The notes under the pieces were generated by a model, which was not told the origin of the DNA, did not search any database, and saw only the letters and a list, made by a program, of their open reading frames with translations. Below are positions 22,191-30,753 of a stretch of DNA of 64,000 nt, in pieces (the stretch's first letter is position 1; each line of letters starts with the position of its first letter). The position numbers were made by a program, and so were the translations under genes. This DNA comes from Pseudo-nitzschia pungens (taxonomy: Eukaryota > Bacillariophyta > Bacillariophyceae > Bacillariales > Bacillariaceae): NCBI GenBank assembly GCA_037355855.1, contig CM074764.1, positions 124,001 to 188,000 on the forward strand. Reading direction: 5' to 3'.

Positions 22191-22310
22191 CCACCAGCGG
22201 TGCACAAGATTTACAGAATTAGAACGGATACCGCAATTCAATCATTGCCGTATCCACACTTAAGACAAGAATAGTATTCGACTGACTGTAGTGGGGTGCG
22301 TGAGTATTTT
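22168..22310 (+). repeat. 3' flank shared between DUF4116 genes (copy 2)
   Basis: Matches 5683-5850 over about 140 bp (CACCGGGC..GA.TGAA.., CGCAATTCAATCATTGCCGT, GACAAGAATAGTATTCGACT). Its position beyond the decayed modules shows that these modules belong inside the ancestral gene and are not an insertion from elsewhere. Confidence 0.75.
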
Positions 22311-22911
22311 GATTGTCATGAAGCAAAATTACATTTGTAATACTATCAAGAAATAATAGTAGAACTACTAGTAGTACTACTATAATACTCAATATTTCGT
22401 ATTAACAAAATATTGCACGTATTGACGAATCAGTTTTCAACCACCACCTATTCTTCACCAAACCTTTCTCCTTTTTGCATTGAACTCTCCCCAACCAACT
22501 TTTTATGCTGCTGGATGAAAACTAAGAACAGCAGTAATCGTATCTCAAAAGTACCAGTAGTAGATCGCATGGATGCCGAAGAACTTTTCGTGGATTCGGC
22601 TGAGGTTTTGGCCACCATTACTAGTACTAGTAGTAGTAGTAGTACTACTAGTGAGACCAACGTCGATGAACAACTTGTTGCATCCTTTGCCACCCCGATC
22701 GCCCACACGTGCCGCTAGGAGCGAGAGATCACCGCGTGGGGATGAAACGATCACGACAGCAGTACTACTACTAGTTGGACTGTTACTAGTTCTTCTTGCG
22801 CTGTTCCTGTTCCAAAGACGATAAAATCCTCCGAGAGGAACAAGTGTGTAGTAGTAGTAGTTGTTGTTGTTCGAACAAACCAACCCAACAAGCGATCGCG
22901 GAAGAACCACC
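22311..22911. other. Intergenic; short unassigned frames and TAG/TAC runs
   Basis: A short plus-strand frame with an ATG near 22570 (MDAEELFVDSAEVLATIT, then Ser/Thr-rich, ending at 22718) and another frame ending at 22824 with a hydrophobic stretch (AVLLLVGLLLVLLALFLF) lie here. I found no splice sites that join them convincingly and do not call a gene. Triplet runs of TAG/TAC occur at 22340-22390, 22620-22660, 22760-22795 and 22845-22870. Confidence 0.35.
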
Positions 22912-23212
22912 TCAGAGGGCTGCTGCTCTCTGCACAAGAAACAAATGCGGAATAGATCATCCACCCATCCATCATCATCATCTGCCTCTGCTTGAAACCG
23001 CAAATCACGGTAGTAGTACTAGTAGTACTAGTATTGTTACTACTAGTATTAAAATAATAGTCCTTTGATTAACTTCTTCATATTATTATTACTATTGTTG
23101 TTACTGCTACAACACAGCAATTAATTATAATTATTATTTCCTGCCTCCGTTTTAACTCCTCAATTCGCCACCATTTGGCACATCATTCCTCAATGAAGAA
23201 GTACTAGTGGAG
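22912..23212. repeat. Dispersed repeat, copy B, abutting the third DUF4116 gene
   Basis: Shorter version of the 19186-19591 repeat in the same orientation, with the same blocks in the same order and shorter TAG/TAC runs. Its right edge (CAATGAAGAAGTACTAGT) lies within or directly beside the stop codon of the minus-strand DUF4116 gene, whose C-terminus is shorter than in the two other copies. Confidence 0.75.
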
Positions 23213-26110
23213 ATAATACTTCGCCAGCTGAACTATGGATTGTTGTGACCCAAACTCAATGGCTTCTGGATTCCGTAGCAAAGCCATGAGGACAATCTCT
23301 ACATCGTCCTTTAAGGATTCATGTGCAAATTCCAAGGCAAGTCCATCATTCTTCACCGCGGCTAAAACTACATCTTTGTCGCTTTGCATCTCTATGGTTC
23401 TTGCATAATACAAGGCACGTCCCTTATTACTCACTGCAGCTAACACCACATCTTTGTCATTTCGCAACTCTTCGGATGCATCTTGCAAGGCACCTCCATC
23501 ATTGTTCACTGCAGCTAACACCACGTCTTTGTCGTTTCGCCACTCTTCGGATGCCAATTGCAAAGCCGATCCTTCATTATTCACTGCAGCCAATACCACG
23601 TCTTTGTCGCTTTGCATCTCTACTATGGGTGCATAGTACAAGGCACGTCCCTCATTACCCACTGCAGCTAACACCACCTCTTTGTCCTTTCGCAACTCAT
23701 AAGATGCGCATTTCAAGGCCCATCCATTATTATTCACTGCAGCCAAGACCACCTCTTTGTCGTTTCGCCACTTTATGGATGCATAATACAAAGCAGGTCC
23801 ATCATTATTCACTGCAGCTAACACCACATCTTTGTCGTTTTGCAACTCATTGGATGCATATCGCAAGGCCCATCCATCATTATTCACTATAGTCAAGACC
23901 ACATCTTTGTTGTTTCGCAACTCTTTGGATGCATCTTCCAAGGCACGTCCATCATTATTCACTGCAGCTAAAACCACATCTTTGTCGTTTTGCAACTCTT
24001 TAGATGCATATTTCAATATCGATCCATAATTCTTCACCGCAGTCAAAACCACGTCTTTGTCGTTGCGCAACTCTATGGATGCATATTCCAAGGTACGTCC
24101 ATAATTCTTCACTGCAGCCAAGACCACCTCTTTGTTGTTTTGCAACTCTTCGGATGCATATCGCAAGGCCCATCCATTATTATTCACTGCGGCCAAGACC
24201 ACGTCTTTGTAATTTTGTAACTCTTCGGATGCATATTGCAAGGCCGATCCATCTTTATTCACTGCAGCCACGACCACGTCCTTGTTGTTTCGCAACTCTA
24301 TGGATCCACATAACAAGGCCTCTCCATTATTACCCACTGCGGATAAAACCACCTCTTTGTCCTTTTGAAAATCTTCGGATGCATATTGCAAGGCCCATCC
24401 ATTATTATTCACTGCAGCCAAGACCACCTCTTTGTCGTTTCGCCACTTTATGGATGCATAATACAAGGCAGGTCCATTATTATTCACTGCAGCTAACACC
24501 ACATCTTTGTCGTTTTGCAACTCTTTGGGTGCATATCGCAAGGCCGATCCATCTTTATTCACTGCAGCCACGACCACGTCCTTGTCGTTTCGCAACTCTT
24601 CAGATGCATATCGCAAGGTACATCCATTATTATTCACTGCGGCCAATACCATGTCTTTGTCGGTTCGCAACTCTACAGATGCGTATTCCAAGGCTGATCC
24701 ATCATGATTTACTGCAGCCAAGAACACGTCTTTGTCGTTTTTCAACTCATCTGATGCATAATACAAGGCACGTCCATCATTATTCACTGCAGCTAACACA
24801 ACATCTTTGTCGTTTTGCAACTCTTCCGATGCATATTCCAAGACCCTTCCTTCATTATTCACTGCATCCAAAACCATCTCTTTGTTGTTTTGCAACTCTT
24901 CGGATGCATATTCCAAGGCACGTACATTATTATTCACTGCACGTAAGACCAAGTCTTTGTTGTTCTGCAGCCCTTCAGAGGCGTATTTCAAGGCACGTCC
25001 ATCCCGATTCACCGCAGCTAACACCACGTCTTTGTCATTTCGCAACACTTCGGATGCATATTCCAAGGCCTCTTCGTCATCCTTCACTGCAGCTAACACC
25101 ACGTCTTTGTCGTTTTGCAACTCATTAGATGCATAATACAAGGCACCTCCATAATCATTAACTACATCCAAGACCATGTCTTTGTTGTTTTGCAACTCTT
25201 CGGATGCATATTGCAAGGCCCAACAATTATTCTTCACCGCAGTCAAAACCACGTCTTTGTCGTTTTTCAACTCTACGGATGCATATTCCAATGCCTGTCC
25301 ATCCTTATTTACTGCGGTCAAGACCAAGTCTTTGTCGTTTTGCAACTCTTCGGATGCATATTCCAAGGCACGTCCATGATTATTCACTGCAGCCAAGACC
25401 ACATCTTTGTCGTTGTGCAACTCCTCGGATGCATATTCCAAGGCCTCTCCATAATTATTCACTGCAGCCAAGACCACATCTTTGTCGTTGCACAACGCTA
25501 TGGATGCCAAGAACAAGAATCTTCCATCCTTATTCACTACAGCCAAAACCACATCTTTGTCGTTGTGCAACTCTTCGGATGCATATTTCAAGGCCTCTCC
25601 ATAATTATTCACTGCAGCCAAGACCACATCTTTGTTGTTTTGCAACTCCTCGGATGCATATTCCAAGGCCTCTCCATAATTATTCACTGCGGCCAAGACC
25701 AACTCTTTGTTGTTTTGCAACTCTTTGGATGCATGTTTCAAGGCCCATCCTTTATTATTAACTGCAGCTAACACCACCTCGTTGTTGTTTTGCAACTCTT
25801 TGGATGCATATTCCAAGTCACTTCCATCTTTATTCACTGCGGCTAAGACCACGTCTTTATCGTTTCTTACAGTGTTCCCAAGATATTTCAGAAAGCTGCA
25901 ATCTTGTGCCAACACTACAGCCATGGCAACGTCTCTGTCCTCCAGCAGTGGAGAGGGAGGGTCACGCCGCTTTAGCTCTTTCAACGCGTCTGTGAAGCTA
26001 CGCCGGAAGTACTCGTACCCGCGGGGGACGGATTCGTTGTAGTAGTTGTACGATTGTTCTTCAATGAATTCCAAGAACTCCGTCTTTTCGAAATCGGCGG
26101 CGGTAGTCAT
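23204..26110 (-). CDS. DUF4116-type repeat protein, copy 3 (large, about 34 repeats)
   Basis: A protein of 968 residues from the conserved ATG at 26110 (AAGAACAATGACTACC). The frame is open up to 26392, but the added sequence corresponds to the non-coding leader of the related genes. After an N-terminal region (MTTAADFEKTEFLEFIEE; EELKRRDP-like part and PSPLLEDRDVAMAVV shared with the first gene) come about 34 units of 25 residues and one degenerate unit. Two units carry one extra residue (APIVEMQ, ARTIEMQ). Units 19-21 and 28-30 are closely alike, nine units apart. The protein ends at QLAKYYLH, lacking the roughly 25-residue tail of the other two genes, exactly where the dispersed repeat begins. 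The frame has remained open through more than 30 repeats, which suggests it is maintained by selection. Function unknown. Confidence 0.85.
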   Translation of the reverse strand: MTTAADFEKTEFLEFIEEQSYNYYNESVPRGYEYFRRSFTDALKELKRRDPPSPLLEDRDVAMAVVLAQDCSFLKYLGNTVRNDKDVVLAAVNKDGSDLEYASKELQNNNEVVLAAVNNKGWALKHASKELQNNKELVLAAVNNYGEALEYASEELQNNKDVVLAAVNNYGEALKYASEELHNDKDVVLAVVNKDGRFLFLASIALCNDKDVVLAAVNNYGEALEYASEELHNDKDVVLAAVNNHGRALEYASEELQNDKDLVLTAVNKDGQALEYASVELKNDKDVVLTAVKNNCWALQYASEELQNNKDMVLDVVNDYGGALYYASNELQNDKDVVLAAVKDDEEALEYASEVLRNDKDVVLAAVNRDGRALKYASEGLQNNKDLVLRAVNNNVRALEYASEELQNNKEMVLDAVNNEGRVLEYASEELQNDKDVVLAAVNNDGRALYYASDELKNDKDVFLAAVNHDGSALEYASVELRTDKDMVLAAVNNNGCTLRYASEELRNDKDVVVAAVNKDGSALRYAPKELQNDKDVVLAAVNNNGPALYYASIKWRNDKEVVLAAVNNNGWALQYASEDFQKDKEVVLSAVGNNGEALLCGSIELRNNKDVVVAAVNKDGSALQYASEELQNYKDVVLAAVNNNGWALRYASEELQNNKEVVLAAVKNYGRTLEYASIELRNDKDVVLTAVKNYGSILKYASKELQNDKDVVLAAVNNDGRALEDASKELRNNKDVVLTIVNNDGWALRYASNELQNDKDVVLAAVNNDGPALYYASIKWRNDKEVVLAAVNNNGWALKCASYELRKDKEVVLAAVGNEGRALYYAPIVEMQSDKDVVLAAVNNEGSALQLASEEWRNDKDVVLAAVNNDGGALQDASEELRNDKDVVLAAVSNKGRALYYARTIEMQSDKDVVLAAVKNDGLALEFAHESLKDDVEIVLMALLRNPEAIEFGSQQSIVQLAKYYLH

Positions 26111-26460
26111 TGTTCTTGTTCTTGTTGTTGTTCGTGTTGGTTTAGGTGTAGGTGTGGGTGAAGGTATTTTGAAATGGTTTGTACTCCTACTTTTACTCGC
26201 GTCTTTGTTTTTGAAATAAGAATTATGAGAGAAAGTCCGGCTACAACTCTCTTGCATTGTTGTTGTTCCTTTCGATGGAGACGACAGCGACGAACGAAGA
26301 CAGCAACAAACGAATAAGATTAGTTGTACCGGTACTGATAGTAGTACCCACTGTAAGTCTTGTACGAACCGAAGTTCCGTACTGAATACCATAGGAATTA
26401 CATAGAAGTAAATAAGTCTACCGTATTTTTTGTTTGTTTCGCACGACCAAGACTGGATTG
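26111..26460 (-). promoter_or_regulatory. Upstream module shared by the DUF4116-repeat genes (copy 3)
   Basis: Read on the minus strand, TCTTGGTCGTGCGAAA (26452-26437) corresponds to the distal block of the other two genes, 327 bp before the ATG. ACAAACCATT (26182-26173) and GAGTAAAAGTA (26198-26188) form the proximal block. The CATTCGTGGAAGAATAT part is not recognisable here. The spacing shrinks from about 550 to 410 to 330 bp across the three genes. Confidence 0.5.
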
Positions 26461-26591
26461 GCGCTCCGGTAAGGCGTGTGGAGTTGTAAATGTCCCGTCA
26501 GGAGCGGTCAAAAACGCACGCACGATACGGGATACGAATGCATTATTATGGTGCATTTTACTGAGCATTTCATGGCCCATTTCACAGCTAT

Positions 26592-27195
26592 GCCCTTACA
26601 GTAGGATTTGTACCAGATCTACATACCCCAATTCTTAGTAGCAACCCTATATTATGATATAGAGGATGCTAAGATAAGAAAGACAGAACTGTAGAACTGA
26701 AAGGGGGATAGTAAACAGGATGCTACTAGATAGGATGTTAGGCCCTTCCAGTAGGATTTGTACCAGATCTAGATACCCCAACTCTTAGCAACCCTATATT
26801 ACTATAAGATATACAGGATACTAGTAACAAGATAAGGACAGAACTGTAGAACTGAAAGGGGGATAGTAAACAGGATGCTACTAGATAGGATGTCTGGCCC
26901 TTCAAGTAGGATTTGTACCAGATCTACATACCCCAACTCTTAGCAGCTGTATATTATTACTTATTATTAGAGATACAGGATGCTAAGATACTAGAGATGG
27001 AACTGTACAGGATTAATGGGCACACTAGAGAGGATGCCAGACAGGATGCTAGGCCCACCATTTAGTAGGATTTGTACTAGTAATCTACATACCCAAGCAT
27101 TAGCATCCCAATATTATCAGAGATACAGGATGCCAAGATAGAGACGGAACTCTACAGGATGAATGGGGACACTAGACAGGATGCTACTACTACTA
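26592..27195. repeat. Minisatellite, four units of 150-160 bp
   Basis: Units begin GTAGGATTTGTAC at 26601, 26751, 26906 and 27065. Each holds GATCTACATACCCCAA, a TAGCA(A/T) stretch, ATACAGGATGCTAAGATA and AACAGGATGCTA near its end. The first two units are closest to one another, the last two share a variant second half (GGATTAATGGGCACACTAGA-type). No coding frame runs through the array. Confidence 0.85.
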
Positions 27196-28192
27196 CTACT
27201 AGTACTAGCTAACAACAAATTGACAAACTCATGATGTCATTTTTTTGAGTCCATCTTTTTTAGGAAATTTGCCATACTAGTAGTATCTGAGAGTCAATTT
27301 TCAAGGGTCGTGTTGCAATGAAATCAGTTGGGGAACGCAGCAACAACAACAAGAAATGTAAAACAAACTGAAATAGCATCTTTTTTCTCTTGTTGGACGA
27401 CACACTCCTACTCGTCGTACATTTAGCTAATACTAGTAGTAGTATTACTACTACTACTATTGAGGAGACCACCATGAGGAGATTACCAAGAAGAAGCAAA
27501 GATGGTGGAAATCCTTGAAAATCGTCCAACGGTTCTTCTTTCTTCTTCTTCTTGTTACTAGTAGTAGTACCAGTACTACTACTAGCTATCGCTGTTTGTC
27601 TTCGTCGCTGTTCTTGCTGCCGCCTCGGAAACCCTCCTCTCGGTTTTTTTCCGGGGTCGAAGCGATAGTACTAAGAACTGCGGTTGCGCGAATGAAGTTG
27701 CCTTGCCTTGCCTTGCCTTGCCTTGCTTGTTGTTGGTGCCGCTGTCCCACGCCAGCAGCCATTGGGGAGGAGAGAGAAAAGGAGGGTCGCTGGTGGGACC
27801 AGTGGCACGAAACAAAATCACTCCTCCCCGCGCGGTGTTTTCTTCGATGTCATCGGTAACGGCATGCACAAGCACAAGCATAAGCACGAGCACAAGCACA
27901 AGCATGAGCACAAGCATAGGCATCCTCGTTCCGATAGCGCAATCTCCCAAAACTCATCATTCGGGTGACCCCGTGCTCCAGAGACGATCATCGCGTCCTC
28001 TCGAGTCTCCGCGGGTTCTTCGTCTCGTTCCGTTCCGTTCCGTTCCGTTCCGTTCCGATTTTTGCGCGATCACCTCGAACCGAATCGGTGCCATCCGTCT
28101 CTGCCCCGTTGTGGGTGGCATTCCGATCGAACAGCACGGCGGTTCAACCCCAAGGATTGTTTTGATGCGAGTCCCATCCTCCGGTGACAACC
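27196..28192. other. Intergenic, no recognised gene
   Basis: TAG/TAC triplet runs (27185-27210, 27428-27465, 27555-27590), a CTTGC repeat (about 27700-27730), a CACAAG-type repeat (27868-27920) and a TTCCG repeat (about 28029-28059) occur. Open frames on both strands follow these repeats. A minus-strand frame just beyond the RING gene (EPPCCSIGMPPTTGQ, about 28060-28130) looks somewhat protein-like and might be a missed last exon of that gene, but I could not find a convincing junction. Confidence 0.45.
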
Positions 28193-29392
28193 TCAAGTGT
28201 CGCTGTCGCTGCTGTTTTCGCTCTGGTTGCGACTGTTCGCGGTAGCATTGGTGTTGGTGTTGGTGTTGGTGTTGGTGTTGGTGTTGGCAGTGTTGGTATT
28301 GGCGTTCGCATCGTCGTTGGCATGATTGGTGCTCCAACTGCCATCGCCGGGTCGTGTTCGTGTTCGTGTTCGTTTCCGTTGCCCTTCCCCGAGGTTCCCC
28401 CCCAATTGCACGAAATCCTCCCGGCACAGGACGTGCCCGCAGGCCAGAGCCACCGCATTCGGTGGCTCGACTGTTTCGAAACAGATGGGGCACTCCGCCT
28501 CGATTTTTCCAAAGAGCTTGAGAGCACCGTGGCTGCAACACCGAGTCCCACTGTTTTGGTGGTGGTGTTGGTGGTGTTGGTGGTGTTGGTGGTGGTGATT
28601 CTCGTGGTCCACAAACTCCTCGTTGCAGATCGGGCACTTGAGGACGGGAGCAGCAATATCACCAAAAGCACCATAACCACCACCACCACCAGCAGCAGCA
28701 GCATAACCAGCAGCAGCAACGCCTTGTTGTTGTTGTTGTTCTTGTCGTCGTCGTCGGCTGCGACGATGCGTGGAGTTGTTGGTCCGGGCACCCGTGCGAG
28801 CTTCCGCGCCAACCAATCCGTCTCTATTCTCGTTGTAATTATCGTTATCATTAGATGTTTCGGAAAAAACCCATACATCCTCCCATACATCTCTGATGTC
28901 ATTGTCGTTGTCGTTGACGAGCGACAATGAGTCGTTGTCGTTGACATTATCGTTGTCGTTGCTATCGTTGTCGTTAACATTGTCGTTGTTGTTGACATTA
29001 TCGTTGTCGTTAACATTGTCGTTGTTGAAGTTGTGGTTGTGGTTATGGTTATGGTTCATACCAAAAAAGTAGTTGAATCCCTCCTCTCCCGGTTCGTCGT
29101 CCGCGGTAATGGTCGAAGCGGTAGGAACCATAGCCAGATCCTGCAGGCTCTCCACCACGTTATCGACCCGCCTCGTAGTCGGGCTCGATTGCGATTGCGA
29201 TTGCGATTGCGATTGCGATTGCGATTGCGATTGCTGTCGTAGCTGTTGGTTTCCTAGCTGCTGCTCTCGTTCTTGTGGTTGTAGCTGTTCTTGTGGTTGG
29301 TCTTGTTCTTGTGATTGGTCCCGCATGTGTTCGATTCGTTCTAGAAACTGCTCTTGTTGACGGGTTAGACCGCCGCCGCTGTTGCTGCTCAT
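28193..29392 (-). CDS. Degenerate RING-type zinc-finger protein
   Basis: 399 residues from the ATG at 29392; the frame extends to 29464 only from a GTG. The N-terminal half is low complexity (QS, HN, DN dipeptide runs). A first Cys/His cluster lies at residues 253-286 (CPICNEEF, a His-rich loop, CCSHGALKLF). A RING-like core follows at 301-330 (CPICFE..., ALACGHVLCREDFVQLGG). The pattern C-x2-C...C-x-H-x2-C is present, but the sixth ligand is Asp and the final C-x2-C pair is missing, the rest being TN repeats. This resembles diatom RING-like proteins with a CGHxxCxxDFxxLGG signature. E3 ubiquitin ligase activity is possible but not supported by a full ligand set. A further C-terminal exon downstream cannot be excluded. 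Confidence 0.65.
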   Translation of the reverse strand: MSSNSGGGLTRQQEQFLERIEHMRDQSQEQDQPQEQLQPQEREQQLGNQQLRQQSQSQSQSQSQSQSQSSPTTRRVDNVVESLQDLAMVPTASTITADDEPGEEGFNYFFGMNHNHNHNHNFNNDNVNDNDNVNNNDNVNDNDSNDNDNVNDNDSLSLVNDNDNDIRDVWEDVWVFSETSNDNDNYNENRDGLVGAEARTGARTNNSTHRRSRRRRQEQQQQQGVAAAGYAAAAGGGGGYGAFGDIAAPVLKCPICNEEFVDHENHHHQHHQHHQHHHQNSGTRCCSHGALKLFGKIEAECPICFETVEPPNAVALACGHVLCREDFVQLGGNLGEGQRKRTRTRTRPGDGSWSTNHANDDANANTNTANTNTNTNTNTNTNATANSRNQSENSSDSDT

Positions 29393-30753
29393 TCGGAACG
29401 ATAGTACCGGTAGGCGGTAGGAAGAAAGGGAGGAAGAACGGAGGGAGGGAGGGAGGGAATCCACAGGTAAGTTACGAACGTGTTGGTTCGTGTTGTAAAC
29501 GTAGAACGTAGAACGTATGACGTAAAATGTTATTACGACAAATTAAATCAGTAAAGACGATTGGGTTGTTGATGTTGATGTTGATGTTGATGTTGATGTT
29601 GATGATGATGTTGATGATGGTGATGGTGATGGTGATGGTGATGATGTTATTGGAGGTGTTGGAGATGTTGTTGCAGGTGTTGGGTGGTGTTTCGAGGTTG
29701 GTCTGTTCCGAGTTGCATGAATGAGAATGGAACGAAGAGAACGGAATAATTTATCGCACGATGCTCCAATGCACGATGCACGATGCGCAATGCTATTCGT
29801 AACTCGTAAACCTTACTTCACTATCGTACAAGTAAGGTTACGTACCGTACGGCACTCACACGACTGAGAGAAAGGAAAGTCGGGAGATGTGCTGAACCTT
29901 ATCGTACTGAAAGATACTGAATACAAGTACTAAGAAAGGTCTTGGTTAACTTTTAATTACTCGCAACTGATGCCACGGAGATCCAAGACCTGGGCAAGAT
30001 CCGGCGGTCAGGGGTGCCGGCAGCAATGAACGAGCGATTGGAACACCATCGACGACTTCACTCGACTCGACTCACTCTGTCAAAATCAATTTGGGTCGAG
30101 TCGAGTCGAGTCAGTCGGTCTGCCAATGGTTCGGTTCCCATCGCACGCCGATGACGTCAATCGAAATCCGACCATCGTCAAACTCTCCCAACAAGAACGG
30201 CAAGTAAGTTAAAAAATCTTACAAATAAATAATTACTGTACCGTACGAAGTAATCTTAATTACAAACACAAGCTCTGGCATTCATACCCGTACGTACAAA
30301 TACGTACCGTACAAGCAATCTTATCTTACCGTCCAAGTACGTACGATACCGTACGAGGTAAGATTTACGACGCGTACAGTAAGGCATTTATGATTTGCCC
30401 ATCCATCCCATCACGGATCATCAATCACGACATCATGCATCCCGGCGCCGTTGTCTCCGCAGAAGCATCGCATCGCGTTCGTGGAAGGTAATACTCCGAA
30501 GTAATAAATAATACAGTAATTGCGCAATCTTACGAGTAATTAACCTTACTTGTACACAACACTCTCTCCGCAACGCAATAGCATTGTACTACTACTACAC
30601 TATCACAAAGCACACCGTACGGTACGGTACGCTACCAAACCAAAAACCGAGCGCTCCTCGACCATCGGCAGTCACTCACGGCATTGCGTTCGTGCGTTGC
30701 CACGAAGCACACGGTACATTCCTGCATACGGTACACTCGGTACATCGTTGACA
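29393..30753. other. Intergenic; inverted repeat and CRE-like site
   Basis: No gene recognised. A GATGTT/GATG repeat lies at 29570-29645. A perfect 14-bp inverted repeat ACTCGACTCGACTC (30060-30073) / GAGTCGAGTCGAGT (30098-30111) can form a hairpin with a 24-base loop. TGACGTCA, the palindromic CRE site bound by bZIP proteins, is at 30152-30159, about 600 bp before the next gene. GTAAGGTTA/TACCG words are dense at 29805-29850 and 30230-30370. Confidence 0.5.

Noticed and set aside
27957..29016. Alternative minus frames over the RING gene
   Set aside because: Repeat-driven open frames without the CPIC/CGHVLC core; part of one (EPPCCSIG) was kept only as a possible missed exon.
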